From Lachnospiraceae bacterium UBA6452 (GTDB taxonomy: Bacteria > Bacillota > Clostridia > Lachnospirales > Lachnospiraceae): a stretch of 24,770 nucleotides of DNA. Location of the stretch: NCBI GenBank assembly GCA_002441865.1, contig DJNY01000042.1, forward strand, positions 4,708-29,477, read 5' to 3'. The notes under the pieces were generated by a model. It made no database searches. It was not told the origin of the DNA and saw only the letters and a program-made list of their open reading frames with translations. Both the position numbers and the translations under genes were made by a program. This document shows, one piece after another, positions 6,117 through 14,312 of the stretch. Position 1 is the first letter of the stretch. Each line of letters opens with the position of its first letter.

Positions 6117-9100
6117 TTAGCGGCTTTCCTCCCTGCCCTTTTCCTTTGTGATCTCCGGTTTCTGCATAGATTTCTGTCCACACAGCTTCTGTTTCATTTC
6201 CGCAAGTTTTTCTTTCACGGAAATACGGTCATGCCTGCTGTCTGCAACACTCTGACCGCCTGTTCCTCCGCTTTCCGGCTCGTCCCCGCCTAAATCTGCC
6301 ATGTTATCGCCTTTTTCATCCATATTTAACAGGGCATTTAATTCTGTTAAACGCTCCAGCTTCTCCGCAAGCTCCTGTTCCTGTGCAAATGGCTTTTTTA
6401 CCTCGATTTTGGCGGTTTCAAGCTGGTGTTCCACATTGGAAAGTTTCTGTTTTACATCTTCCATTCTTCCTGCCATGCCCTCTAAGACATTGGAAAGCCT
6501 TTGCAGATTTCCAAGCGGATCAGCGCCGATCTCCACATCATGGCTCAACTGCCCTTTGAGATTGATGGTGAATTTTGAGAAAAAAGTATCGTAAGACACT
6601 TTCATGCGGAAACCCTGATATTCCCCGATGGTAACTGCCATGTTCGGCTGTTTCGCACTCCGGCACATATCAATCAGTGCTGCCCCCGCTTCTTTTTTGT
6701 CCGTATAGATACGGTTTCCGATTTTCATGGAAAAACTGTCTTTGTCCACAGGCTTATGTTCCTGGTACGTCTGTATATCCGCACGATACCCCTCAAGTCG
6801 TTCTTTCATGGTTGCGATCTGCGTCGGATAATTTTTTGTGATATTATCTTCCAAACGGTAACGCTGGCTGGTATGGTTTGCCTTTAAAAGTTTCAGCTTT
6901 GACACCTGTATATCGAGATCCATCTTTTCTTTTATGTAGGGATTGCCGGTTGCAAGTGCCTTTACCTCCGCATAGGAAAGTGCCGCTTCATCAATATCCT
7001 CACAGCTACGCACAGGGGATTTGCTTGTCATGATCTGACCGATAAATTTCTGCTTGTTCTCTATGAGCTGCCAAGAATATGAATCGAAGGTATTTTCTGT
7101 CACATAGCGGAAAATCTTGACCTTCGGATTGAGATTGCCCTGTCGCAGAATACGTCCTTCCTGCTGTTCGATGTCCGAAGGTCTCCACGGCACATCTATG
7201 TGGTGGAGTGCGATCAGCCTGTCCTGCACATTTGTCCCGGCTCCCATTTTTGCGGTTGATCCCAATAAAAAACGAACCTGTCCGCTTCTTACTTTTGCAA
7301 ACAGCTCCGCTTTCTGGTTCTCTGTATTCGCCTGATGGATAAATGCAATTTCATTTTCTGGTACGCCTTTCCCCATGAGTTTATTTTTGATGTCCTCATA
7401 AACATTGAATGTCCCGTCCCCTTTTGGTGTGGACAGGTCGCAGAAGATAAGCTGTGTCGCCCTCTGCTCTTTTGTTTTCTCCCATATCTCAAATGCCTTA
7501 CTGACACAGGTTGAAGCCTTTGAATTTTCATCATCCGGCAGCATATCATTGATCAGACGCTGGTCAAGTGCCAGTTTTCTTCCATCGTTGGTGACCTTCA
7601 ACATATTATCGAAATATGGCTCAACTTCCCTGTTACGGATTCTTTCCGCACGATCCGCAAGGGACTGTACCATTTCTTTCTGGTATTCACTCGGCTTTAA
7701 GACAACATTTTCGTACTCTGCTTCCGGTATCGGAAGTTTTAACATATCCGGTGTCTGAATGTCGGCACTTTCTTTAAAAAGACTGATTAACTCCGGCAGA
7801 TTGAAAAACTTTGCAAATCTCGTCTTTGCCCGGTAACCTGTCCCCTCCGGTGCAAGTTCTATGGCGGTCTGTGTTTCCCCGAAAGTAGCTGCCCAACTGT
7901 CAAAATTGCCAAGTCCCAATTTCTGGAGCGTATCATACTGTAAGTACCTCATGTTGGTGTAAAGCTCCGTCATACTGTTGGAAATCGGCGTTCCTGTTGC
8001 AAAAGTGATACCCTTTCCACCTGTTAATTCGTCCATGTACTGGCACTTTGCAAACATATCCGAGGACTTCTGCGCTTCCGTCTGCGCAATGCCCGCAACA
8101 TTTCTCATTTTTGTATAAAGGAACAAATTTTTGTACCAATGCGACTCGTCCACAAACAGCCTGTCCACGCCCAACTGCTCAAAGGTAACGACATTATCCT
8201 TGCGGGAACTGTCATTCAATTTTGCAAGTCTTGTACTCAAGGATTTTTTTGTTTTTTCCATCTGTTTGATGGTATAACGCTCCCCTTTTTCTGCCTTTGC
8301 TGCTTCTATGGCAATCTCGATCTCTGCAATCTGTTTTTCTATGATCGCCGTCTGTCTTTCAACCGAAAGCGGGATTTTTTCAAACTGGCTGTGACCGATG
8401 ATAACGGCATCATATTCCCCGGTTGCGATACGGGAACAGAACCTTTTGCGGTTGGCTGGCTCAAAGTCTTTTTTTGTGGCTGCAAGGATATTTGCACCCG
8501 GATAAAGCCTTAAAAAATCGCCCGCCCACTGCTCCGTCAGATGGTTCGGCACGACAAACAGGCTCTTTTGACACAACCCAAGCCGTTTGCTCTCCATTGC
8601 CGCAGCAATCATTTCAAAGGTCTTTCCCGCACCTACACAATGGGCAAGCAACGTATTATTTCCATACAACTGATGTGCCACCGCATTAAGCTGATGCGGG
8701 CGGAGTGCGATGTCCGGTGTCATGCCGGGGAATTTCAGGTGCGAACCGTCATATTCCCTCGGTCTGGTGGAATTGAATATTTCATTATATTTTTTACAAA
8801 GCACCTGCCTGCGGTCAGGATCACGGAATACCCAGTCCTTAAAGGCTTCCCTTATGGCTTCCTGTTTCTGGCTGGCAAGCATGGTTTCCTTTTTATTTAA
8901 GACTCGTTTTTCATATCCATCCTCATCAATCGTATCAAAAATGCGGGTATCACGCAGATTTAAGGAATCCTCCAAAATCTTATAGGCATTTGCCCTGCCG
9001 GTTCCATAGGTCATGTTGACAAGGGAATTTCCCCTGTCTGCATTTTTTCCCTTTACGTTCCACTGTCCGGTCACATCAGAATACTGTATGCCCACAATGT

Positions 9101-12100
9101 TACGGTCAAACAGATAGTCCGGTGTCTGAAAAGTTTCACGCATGAAGTCCTCGATGTACTTTGTGTCAATCCATGTTGCACCGATCCGCACCTCGATCTC
9201 ACTTGCGTCCAGTTCTTTCGGCTGCACCCTCTCCAGCGCACTCACATTGATCGCATACTCCGGGCGGTTCTCGGCAAATACTTTTGCAGTAGCCAGCTTT
9301 TCCCTGACATTCCCGCTCAAATATTCATCTGCTGTTTCCCATTTTTCCGTCACCGGATTTTGAAAAATGACTCCGGCAAGCTCCTTTGTCACTTCCTCCT
9401 CGCTTTTGCCGGAAAGTTCCGACATATAGGCAAGGTCTACTCTTGCTTTTTCTCCCAGTGATACCGCCAGTGCTTCGCTTGTCGTGTCCACGCTTGTGAC
9501 CACTTCCTGCTTTTTTATGGTACGCCTGGTAAACATATCCGCCTTGCCCTTGAAGTTGCCCTCATCGTCTAATTTTTCCAGTGAACTAAGCAGACTGTAA
9601 CTTGCATCCTGATTAAAAGCTCTCTTGTTTGCAGTGGCATTGAGCAGACCATATTTTTTAGAAAACGCATCATAAAGCTGGTTCAATTCTGCCTGCTTAT
9701 CTTTTATCATGCTCTCCGGGTACTCATCAAGCTGAAAGTCGATCAATTCCTGTGTGCAGTTACGGATCTGCACCATGCCCTTGATACGCTGTTTTGTGAT
9801 TTCCGGTACGTCCACAGGCTTCATCATGGAATTTTCCCTGTAATACACACCGTCATCCACAACGGTATAACTGTAATTCTTCACGGACGGATCTGCAGGG
9901 ATTCTCTCATTATTCTGTTCCTCGGTCAGATCGTCCCATTCGATTTCATCTATGCTGCCCTCGATGTTTGCGACAGCTTCCTGCAACTGCTCCGATAACG
10001 GTCTGGACGTATCCGGCACACAGGTGCTTTCCATGCCATACGCCCCGGACACCATTTCCATTTTTCCCATGACCATTTCCGGGTGGTCTGCAAAATACTG
10101 GTTCATGACAATGCCATCGTCATTTTCCGTCAGATGCACCCAGTCCGGCTCAATGTTCATTAACCTGTCACGCTTTTTTAAGAAAAGAATGTCCGAAGTG
10201 ACCTCTGTTCCTGCATTTTCCTGAAACGCTGTGTTCGGAAGCCGGATCGCACCCAAAAGCTCCGCCCTCTGTGCAAGGTATTTTCTGACTTCCGAATTTT
10301 TCTTATCCATTGTCCCCTTGCTTGTGACAAATGCGATCACACCGCCCGGTCTGACCTTATCCAGTGTTTTTGCAAAAAAATAATCATGCACAAGGAAGTT
10401 ATTTTTATCATACTGCCGGTCTGCAACTTTATACAGACCAAACGGCACGTTTCCCACCGCAGCATCAAAGAAGTCGTTTGGATAGTCCGTCTTTTCAAAG
10501 CCTGTGATCTGAATGTCTGCTTTCGGGTAAAGCTGCTTTGCAATGCGTCCGGTCAGTCCGTCAAGCTCCACACCGTAAAGTCTGCTCTCCTGCATGGACT
10601 GCGGAAGCATCCCGAAGAAATTTCCGGTTCCCATTGCTGGCTCTAACAGGTTTCCTTTGGAATACCCCATTTTTTCAAGGGCATCATAGATTGCCTGTAT
10701 GATAACCGGGCTTGTATAGTGGGCATTTAAGGTACTCTCCCTTGCCGAGTTGTATTCTTCCTCTGATAAAAGACCTTTTAATTCCTGATACTCTGCCGCC
10801 CAGTTTGCTTTGGTTTCATCAAAGGCATCTGCCAGACCGCCCCAGCCGACATACTTTGCCAAAATTTCCTGTTCCTCCGGTGTAGCTAAGCGGTTTTCAC
10901 TCTCAATCTTTTCCAGTGTACGGATCGCTTCGATATTCTGGCGGAACTTCTCTTTTGGTATAAATCCTTTTCCAACCGTTTCCTCCGGCTGTGGTGTGAT
11001 ATGGAAATTGACCGCATGGCTCTTATCAATCTGTGGTTTTAGTGGCTGTTCTGTTGCAGTATCTTCTTCTCCTTTGATAGAGTCCTCTGATGTTTCCGTT
11101 ACCTCCAACTGTCCCGGCTGTGGTATCTCCGGCTCTGCACTGGCATTTTGTTCGGAATGATCTGCCACATCTTTTTGAGGTTCTTCCTGTGATATTTCTT
11201 CTTTTGGGATAGACTGCTCTACTGTATTTTCGTACCGTTTGACATATTCCCTTGCAACCTTCAGCAGCGCATCCATATCCAACGCTTTTTGTGTTTCCCC
11301 GCCAAGCGTCTGCAACAACACATAATCTGCCGCCTGTGGCACGATCAGGTCATAGACTGCCTTGCCCTCTATGGTCTGTCCGTCAGAGGTAAGCGTGACC
11401 GCCTGTGCTGCTTCGTTCCAGCCGATCACTTCCTCCATGCCCAACGCACCGCAGATTTGTACCACAGTCCTCATTTCCGGCTCTTTTTCAAGTTCCTGAT
11501 AACGCCTTGCCTGATTGGTAAAGCCATCTAACACCGCAGGGTGTGAGGTCACGATCAAGTCCCTTGTTTCCCAATCTGCATCGTGTACAATCCCCTTTGC
11601 CCATTCCTTATTGTTTACAGAAAAACGTCCGTCATAGGATAAATGCGTAATGGTATTTGCAAGAACATATTCCACCCTGTCCTTTCCATACTGCTCAATG
11701 ACTGATTTTGCAGTCTCCCTCGGCAGGGTATAGCCATCAAAATTATCTGCTATCGCTCTCTCAATGGCTTTTTTACACTCCATGTGGACACCATGCTCCA
11801 GCTTTTCCTGTTCCCTTCGCATGGCTCTCTCTGCCTGTTCCTGCTTATATGCTGCATAGGCTTCCTTTCCCTCTGCGGAAAGGTATATATCCGCCTTTAC
11901 AAGCTCCCTGATGCGCTTTTCCACCACGTTCCAGTTCAAAAGCACCTCTGCATACGGATTTCCGAAACTTCCTTTCCCAAGACGGATACCCTTTGCATCG
12001 TGATCCTCGTGTCCGCTGTCACTTCCCGGAAGTGCATGGGAACTTCCACCAGAACCATATTCATTTTTTAAGAAAGCAACATTATCCTTTGGCTCATGTC

Positions 12101-14198
12101 CCTCCATGAAATACTCATAGATACGGAATTTTCCATGTTCGATCCCGCTTCCGCCTGCCAGCCTGTAATCAATCTCATCCTGTGTGATAAAATCTTCTGT
12201 CCTGACTTCCACAGTATCCTGTACCGGAAATTCCCGTTTGGCGGTAAACATATCATCCAGATCATCAAGCTGTTCCAACAGATACTCCGGTGACTTTACA
12301 TACCGCCATACAAGCTGTTTTTCCCCGCTTTCAAGCTGTGCTTTGGCTTTTTCTATCTCCCTGCCGATCAGCTCGATCCCTTTTTGATCGGACAAAAGCT
12401 CACACAGGCGGGAAATACTGTCCGGATAGTTTGCAGGCTTTAATTCCAGACTTTCCGGCATTTCCTGTATGCCGTCACGGAAAAAATAGTAAATATGGTC
12501 TGCAACCCTCTCACGCTCCACACCATCGACCAGAAATACCTCATTGGCACTCATATAGGTGCCTTGCTCTACCATAGAACGGACATGGCTCTCGACCTCC
12601 TGCCAGTCCATGTGTGCCACCGGATTTTCCTTTGCCGATGTTCCATACCCGACACGCATCCCTGTTTCATCAAACCACAGGGAAATCGGGTGGTTGTCAA
12701 ATTCAAAGCCTTTTCCGGTTGTCTGGTATTCATTTTTCAGGAAATCCACCATTTCCTCTGCATTTTTACCCTGCTGGTACTTCGCATAGATACGCTTCCT
12801 GCTGTTATTCCTGCCGCCACCACTTCTAAGAATGGCTTCAAGCTGTTCCTGTGGCAAAGAAAAAGCAGCGGGCATAGTATATTGCATACTTGCTTCCGCT
12901 GCTGCGACTGTTCCGACCTGTTCCTCGAAACTGGGGAACAGGCTTAATTGTTGATAGCCTTCCCCGGTATTTAGCTGTAAATCAGTTCCGTCAGCACGAT
13001 CTCCTCCGCTGCCTGTCTGATGTTGTTCATTTTGGCTACCCAGAGCATCTGATCTTCCTCTTTGAGCTGTTCCGTCACGCCCTGACTCTGTTTCATCTGC
13101 TCGGTCAGAAACTCCATTCTCTCCTCCGCCTGCTCCTGTATCATCAACAGATGTTCTTTCAGTTTCCCTTCCAGTGACAGTGCTGTGTGGACTCCCTTCC
13201 GGTGTTCCTTGAGAAATTTCTCCCTCATGTGACCGTACTTCGTCAGTGTTCCCTCCGGCTGTTTGTCCACCTGTAACATCGGTATCAGGTAATCCCCGTT
13301 CTGTTCGTAATCTAATTTCATCATTTTTGCCCCTTTCCCCGTCTTTTCCGGTCTGTTCGATAGATTGTTCGTCCTGCGTGTCACTTTCACGCTTTAACGC
13401 ATTATAGCGTGTTTCTGAATCATTTGCAAGTCCTTTCTGGTAGGAATTTTGTCTGTCATAATTTCTGACTGCCCTGCCTACTTCCAAAAGCATGGATTTT
13501 GACATTTCTGCCACGTTCTCACCAAGATGTGACAGCACTCCTATTGTGTTAAAATCATGGATGTATGGGAAACTGATTTCCTCGGCAATCTCCTTTTCAT
13601 CCAAGCCGCAGCCTTTTAGCACCATATAGGTGATGCTGTCCGCCAGTGTTTCCCTGATCCGAACCTCAAGGTTTAAGTCATCCAGCTCCTCCAGAAAGCT
13701 GCCTTTGACACTGTACTGTACATTTGCGGCGATCTCACCGGCATAATCAGATGCCATTCTTCCGGCGATTTCACGGATACGCCCGATAAATCCGCTGTTC
13801 TTATCCGTTTCGCCGTAAATGCGCTCCAGACGCTTCATAACGGTATCTATATGCTCATCACGCATTTTCCACTCATTCGGGAAACGTCCGATCCTTCTTG
13901 CCTTATGCACATCAGAAATGTCAAAGACATATTTCAGTCCCGAATGTGTCCCCTCGTCGAGCAGTGCAATTCCCTTTGCCCCCCTGTTTACCCAGCAGTG
14001 CATCTTCTCATTCCAGATTTCTATTGAAGCACAGGCAGTTGCATCCGGTCTTTGGGCATAGATTAAAAGCTGTTCCTTGAATGGATATTTATAAAATCTG
14101 GATGCCGTATTTAAGTATCTCATCCAGTTTTCTTCGTTCCGCACGACTTCTTTTGATGTTTCCTCTGCCAGTGCGGACACCATTTTATACTTTCTCAT
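6117..14198 (-). CDS. Giant N6-adenine methylase-like / SNF2-type helicase of conjugative elements
   Basis: The ATG at 14198 has GGAGGA at 14208-14203; a GTG at 14240 in the same frame lies inside a hairpin and is rejected. The 2,693-aa protein has an ArdC-like N-terminus (25-95: FYKYPFKEQLLIYAQRPDAT, VNRGAKGI) and a low-complexity linker (270-415) that overlaps a second ORF. It then has two copies of an RIY...FLKNEYG module (469-552 and 692-775) and an acidic linker to about 1060. The methylase core has motif I EPAMGTGNF at 1186-1194 and motif IV GNVPFG at 1249-1254. The SNF2-like helicase has Walker A VGAGKT 1855-1860, DESH 2017-2020, ATGTPISNS 2067-2075 and QQEGRILRQG 2345-2354. The tail is RISVKEKL at 2658-2665. 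Such proteins are standard in Tn1549-like ICEs; roles in DNA processing or antirestriction are proposed for the family, not shown. Motif IV is NVPF, not NPPY/F, so methylation is uncertain. The frame is intact throughout. Confidence 0.9.
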   Translation of the reverse strand: MRKYKMVSALAEETSKEVVRNEENWMRYLNTASRFYKYPFKEQLLIYAQRPDATACASIEIWNEKMHCWVNRGAKGIALLDEGTHSGLKYVFDISDVHKARRIGRFPNEWKMRDEHIDTVMKRLERIYGETDKNSGFIGRIREIAGRMASDYAGEIAANVQYSVKGSFLEELDDLNLEVRIRETLADSITYMVLKGCGLDEKEIAEEISFPYIHDFNTIGVLSHLGENVAEMSKSMLLEVGRAVRNYDRQNSYQKGLANDSETRYNALKRESDTQDEQSIEQTGKDGERGKNDEIRLRTERGLPDTDVTGGQTAGGNTDEVRSHEGEISQGTPEGSPHSTVTGRETERTSVDDTGAGGGENGVSDRADETESGRDGTAQRGRSDALGSQNEQHQTGSGGDRADGTDLQLNTGEGYQQLSLFPSFEEQVGTVAAAEASMQYTMPAAFSLPQEQLEAILRSGGGRNNSRKRIYAKYQQGKNAEEMVDFLKNEYQTTGKGFEFDNHPISLWFDETGMRVGYGTSAKENPVAHMDWQEVESHVRSMVEQGTYMSANEVFLVDGVERERVADHIYYFFRDGIQEMPESLELKPANYPDSISRLCELLSDQKGIELIGREIEKAKAQLESGEKQLVWRYVKSPEYLLEQLDDLDDMFTAKREFPVQDTVEVRTEDFITQDEIDYRLAGGSGIEHGKFRIYEYFMEGHEPKDNVAFLKNEYGSGGSSHALPGSDSGHEDHDAKGIRLGKGSFGNPYAEVLLNWNVVEKRIRELVKADIYLSAEGKEAYAAYKQEQAERAMRREQEKLEHGVHMECKKAIERAIADNFDGYTLPRETAKSVIEQYGKDRVEYVLANTITHLSYDGRFSVNNKEWAKGIVHDADWETRDLIVTSHPAVLDGFTNQARRYQELEKEPEMRTVVQICGALGMEEVIGWNEAAQAVTLTSDGQTIEGKAVYDLIVPQAADYVLLQTLGGETQKALDMDALLKVAREYVKRYENTVEQSIPKEEISQEEPQKDVADHSEQNASAEPEIPQPGQLEVTETSEDSIKGEEDTATEQPLKPQIDKSHAVNFHITPQPEETVGKGFIPKEKFRQNIEAIRTLEKIESENRLATPEEQEILAKYVGWGGLADAFDETKANWAAEYQELKGLLSEEEYNSARESTLNAHYTSPVIIQAIYDALEKMGYSKGNLLEPAMGTGNFFGMLPQSMQESRLYGVELDGLTGRIAKQLYPKADIQITGFEKTDYPNDFFDAAVGNVPFGLYKVADRQYDKNNFLVHDYFFAKTLDKVRPGGVIAFVTSKGTMDKKNSEVRKYLAQRAELLGAIRLPNTAFQENAGTEVTSDILFLKKRDRLMNIEPDWVHLTENDDGIVMNQYFADHPEMVMGKMEMVSGAYGMESTCVPDTSRPLSEQLQEAVANIEGSIDEIEWDDLTEEQNNERIPADPSVKNYSYTVVDDGVYYRENSMMKPVDVPEITKQRIKGMVQIRNCTQELIDFQLDEYPESMIKDKQAELNQLYDAFSKKYGLLNATANKRAFNQDASYSLLSSLEKLDDEGNFKGKADMFTRRTIKKQEVVTSVDTTSEALAVSLGEKARVDLAYMSELSGKSEEEVTKELAGVIFQNPVTEKWETADEYLSGNVREKLATAKVFAENRPEYAINVSALERVQPKELDASEIEVRIGATWIDTKYIEDFMRETFQTPDYLFDRNIVGIQYSDVTGQWNVKGKNADRGNSLVNMTYGTGRANAYKILEDSLNLRDTRIFDTIDEDGYEKRVLNKKETMLASQKQEAIREAFKDWVFRDPDRRQVLCKKYNEIFNSTRPREYDGSHLKFPGMTPDIALRPHQLNAVAHQLYGNNTLLAHCVGAGKTFEMIAAAMESKRLGLCQKSLFVVPNHLTEQWAGDFLRLYPGANILAATKKDFEPANRKRFCSRIATGEYDAVIIGHSQFEKIPLSVERQTAIIEKQIAEIEIAIEAAKAEKGERYTIKQMEKTKKSLSTRLAKLNDSSRKDNVVTFEQLGVDRLFVDESHWYKNLFLYTKMRNVAGIAQTEAQKSSDMFAKCQYMDELTGGKGITFATGTPISNSMTELYTNMRYLQYDTLQKLGLGNFDSWAATFGETQTAIELAPEGTGYRAKTRFAKFFNLPELISLFKESADIQTPDMLKLPIPEAEYENVVLKPSEYQKEMVQSLADRAERIRNREVEPYFDNMLKVTNDGRKLALDQRLINDMLPDDENSKASTCVSKAFEIWEKTKEQRATQLIFCDLSTPKGDGTFNVYEDIKNKLMGKGVPENEIAFIHQANTENQKAELFAKVRSGQVRFLLGSTAKMGAGTNVQDRLIALHHIDVPWRPSDIEQQEGRILRQGNLNPKVKIFRYVTENTFDSYSWQLIENKQKFIGQIMTSKSPVRSCEDIDEAALSYAEVKALATGNPYIKEKMDLDIQVSKLKLLKANHTSQRYRLEDNITKNYPTQIATMKERLEGYRADIQTYQEHKPVDKDSFSMKIGNRIYTDKKEAGAALIDMCRSAKQPNMAVTIGEYQGFRMKVSYDTFFSKFTINLKGQLSHDVEIGADPLGNLQRLSNVLEGMAGRMEDVKQKLSNVEHQLETAKIEVKKPFAQEQELAEKLERLTELNALLNMDEKGDNMADLGGDEPESGGTGGQSVADSRHDRISVKEKLAEMKQKLCGQKSMQKPEITKEKGREESR
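12971..13324 (-). CDS. tnpV: TnpV-family protein, nested in another frame of the helicase gene
   Basis: A 117-codon ORF (ATG at 13324, second ATG at 13321) lies entirely inside the helicase gene, on the same strand in the +1 frame. It reads as a complete TnpV-type protein of transposons such as Tn4451: TKYGHMREKFLKEHRKGVH, LSLEGKLKEHL, a helical QEQAEERMEFLTEQM region, VTEQLKEEDQMLWVAKMNN and the usual C-terminal AEEIVLTELIY. The site GGGGAAAGGGGC lies four bases upstream of the first ATG, so separate translation is plausible. In the helicase frame the same bases give a Gly/Asp/Thr/Arg-rich linker without recognisable structure, as expected if the TnpV frame is the older coding sequence. The upstream frame is open to 13390 without a better start. 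The biochemical role of TnpV is not established. Family recognition is from recall; expression is inferred. Confidence 0.7.
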   Translation of the reverse strand: MMKLDYEQNGDYLIPMLQVDKQPEGTLTKYGHMREKFLKEHRKGVHTALSLEGKLKEHLLMIQEQAEERMEFLTEQMKQSQGVTEQLKEEDQMLWVAKMNNIRQAAEEIVLTELIYS

Positions 14199-14265
14199 GC
14201 AGTCCTCCGTCAAAAAAATGGCTGCAAGGTACGTCTGCACCCCACAGCCTGTGATCAGTTACCAT
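14185..14265 (-). CDS. Leader mini-ORF (26 codons) overlapping the helicase start
   Basis: ATG at 14265, preceded by AAGGA, opens a 26-codon frame that runs through the hairpin at 14249-14220 and its U run (codons His-Phe-Phe-Asp) and stops with TAA at 14187-14185. The stop is 14 bases inside the helicase gene in a different frame. I do not recognise the peptide (begins MVTDHRLWGADVP). Its placement suggests a leader whose translation would melt the hairpin and hand ribosomes to the helicase start. It is in frame with the seven-codon ORF just upstream, so the pair may instead be the remnant of one small gene with an internal stop. Confidence 0.4.
   Translation of the reverse strand: MVTDHRLWGADVPCSHFFDGGLHEKV
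14212..14249 (-). promoter_or_regulatory. Terminator/attenuator hairpin upstream of the helicase gene
   Basis: The minus strand RNA from 14249 to 14220 (GGCUGUGGGGUGC, loop AGAC, GUACCUUGCAGCC) forms a 13-bp stem with four G-U wobbles, followed by A and seven U (14218-14212). This is a classical intrinsic terminator shape, but it lies inside an operon, directly before the helicase ribosome binding site (14208-14203). Read-through must occur for the helicase to be made, so regulation by attenuation is likely. Confidence 0.65.
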
Positions 14266-14274
14266 ATCGTTTCC

Positions 14275-14298
14275 TTACGCATCTCTTGTTGTAAACAT
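14275..14298 (-). other. Seven-codon mini-ORF with strong ribosome binding site, after topB
   Basis: Directly after the topB TAG (14315-14313) comes GAGGAGGG, seven bases from ATG at 14298. The frame reads MFTTRDA and ends with TAA at 14277-14275. The bases TAAGGA at that stop also supply the weak ribosome binding site of the next mini-ORF (14265). Such a strong site on so short a frame fits a leader peptide. A decayed small gene is the alternative. Confidence 0.4.
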
Positions 14299-14312
14299 CC
14301 CGTTTCCCTCCT

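Noticed and set aside
5117..6293. + strand ORFs opposite the DUF6674-like gene
   Set aside because: Their composition mirrors the Lys/Glu-rich coiled-coil gene on the other strand (runs of Phe/Ser), as expected for shadows.
6117..14198. Type IIG or BREX/DISARM-like restriction or defence system
   Set aside because: Methylase and helicase motifs are in one protein without a nuclease motif that I can see, and the operon around it is entirely conjugative, so the ICE-type helicase explanation is sufficient.
14199..14240. Longer helicase start (GTG at 14240)
   Set aside because: It lies inside the terminator hairpin and has no good ribosome binding site, while ATG 14198 has GGAGGA at the right distance and begins with the conserved MRKYK segment.
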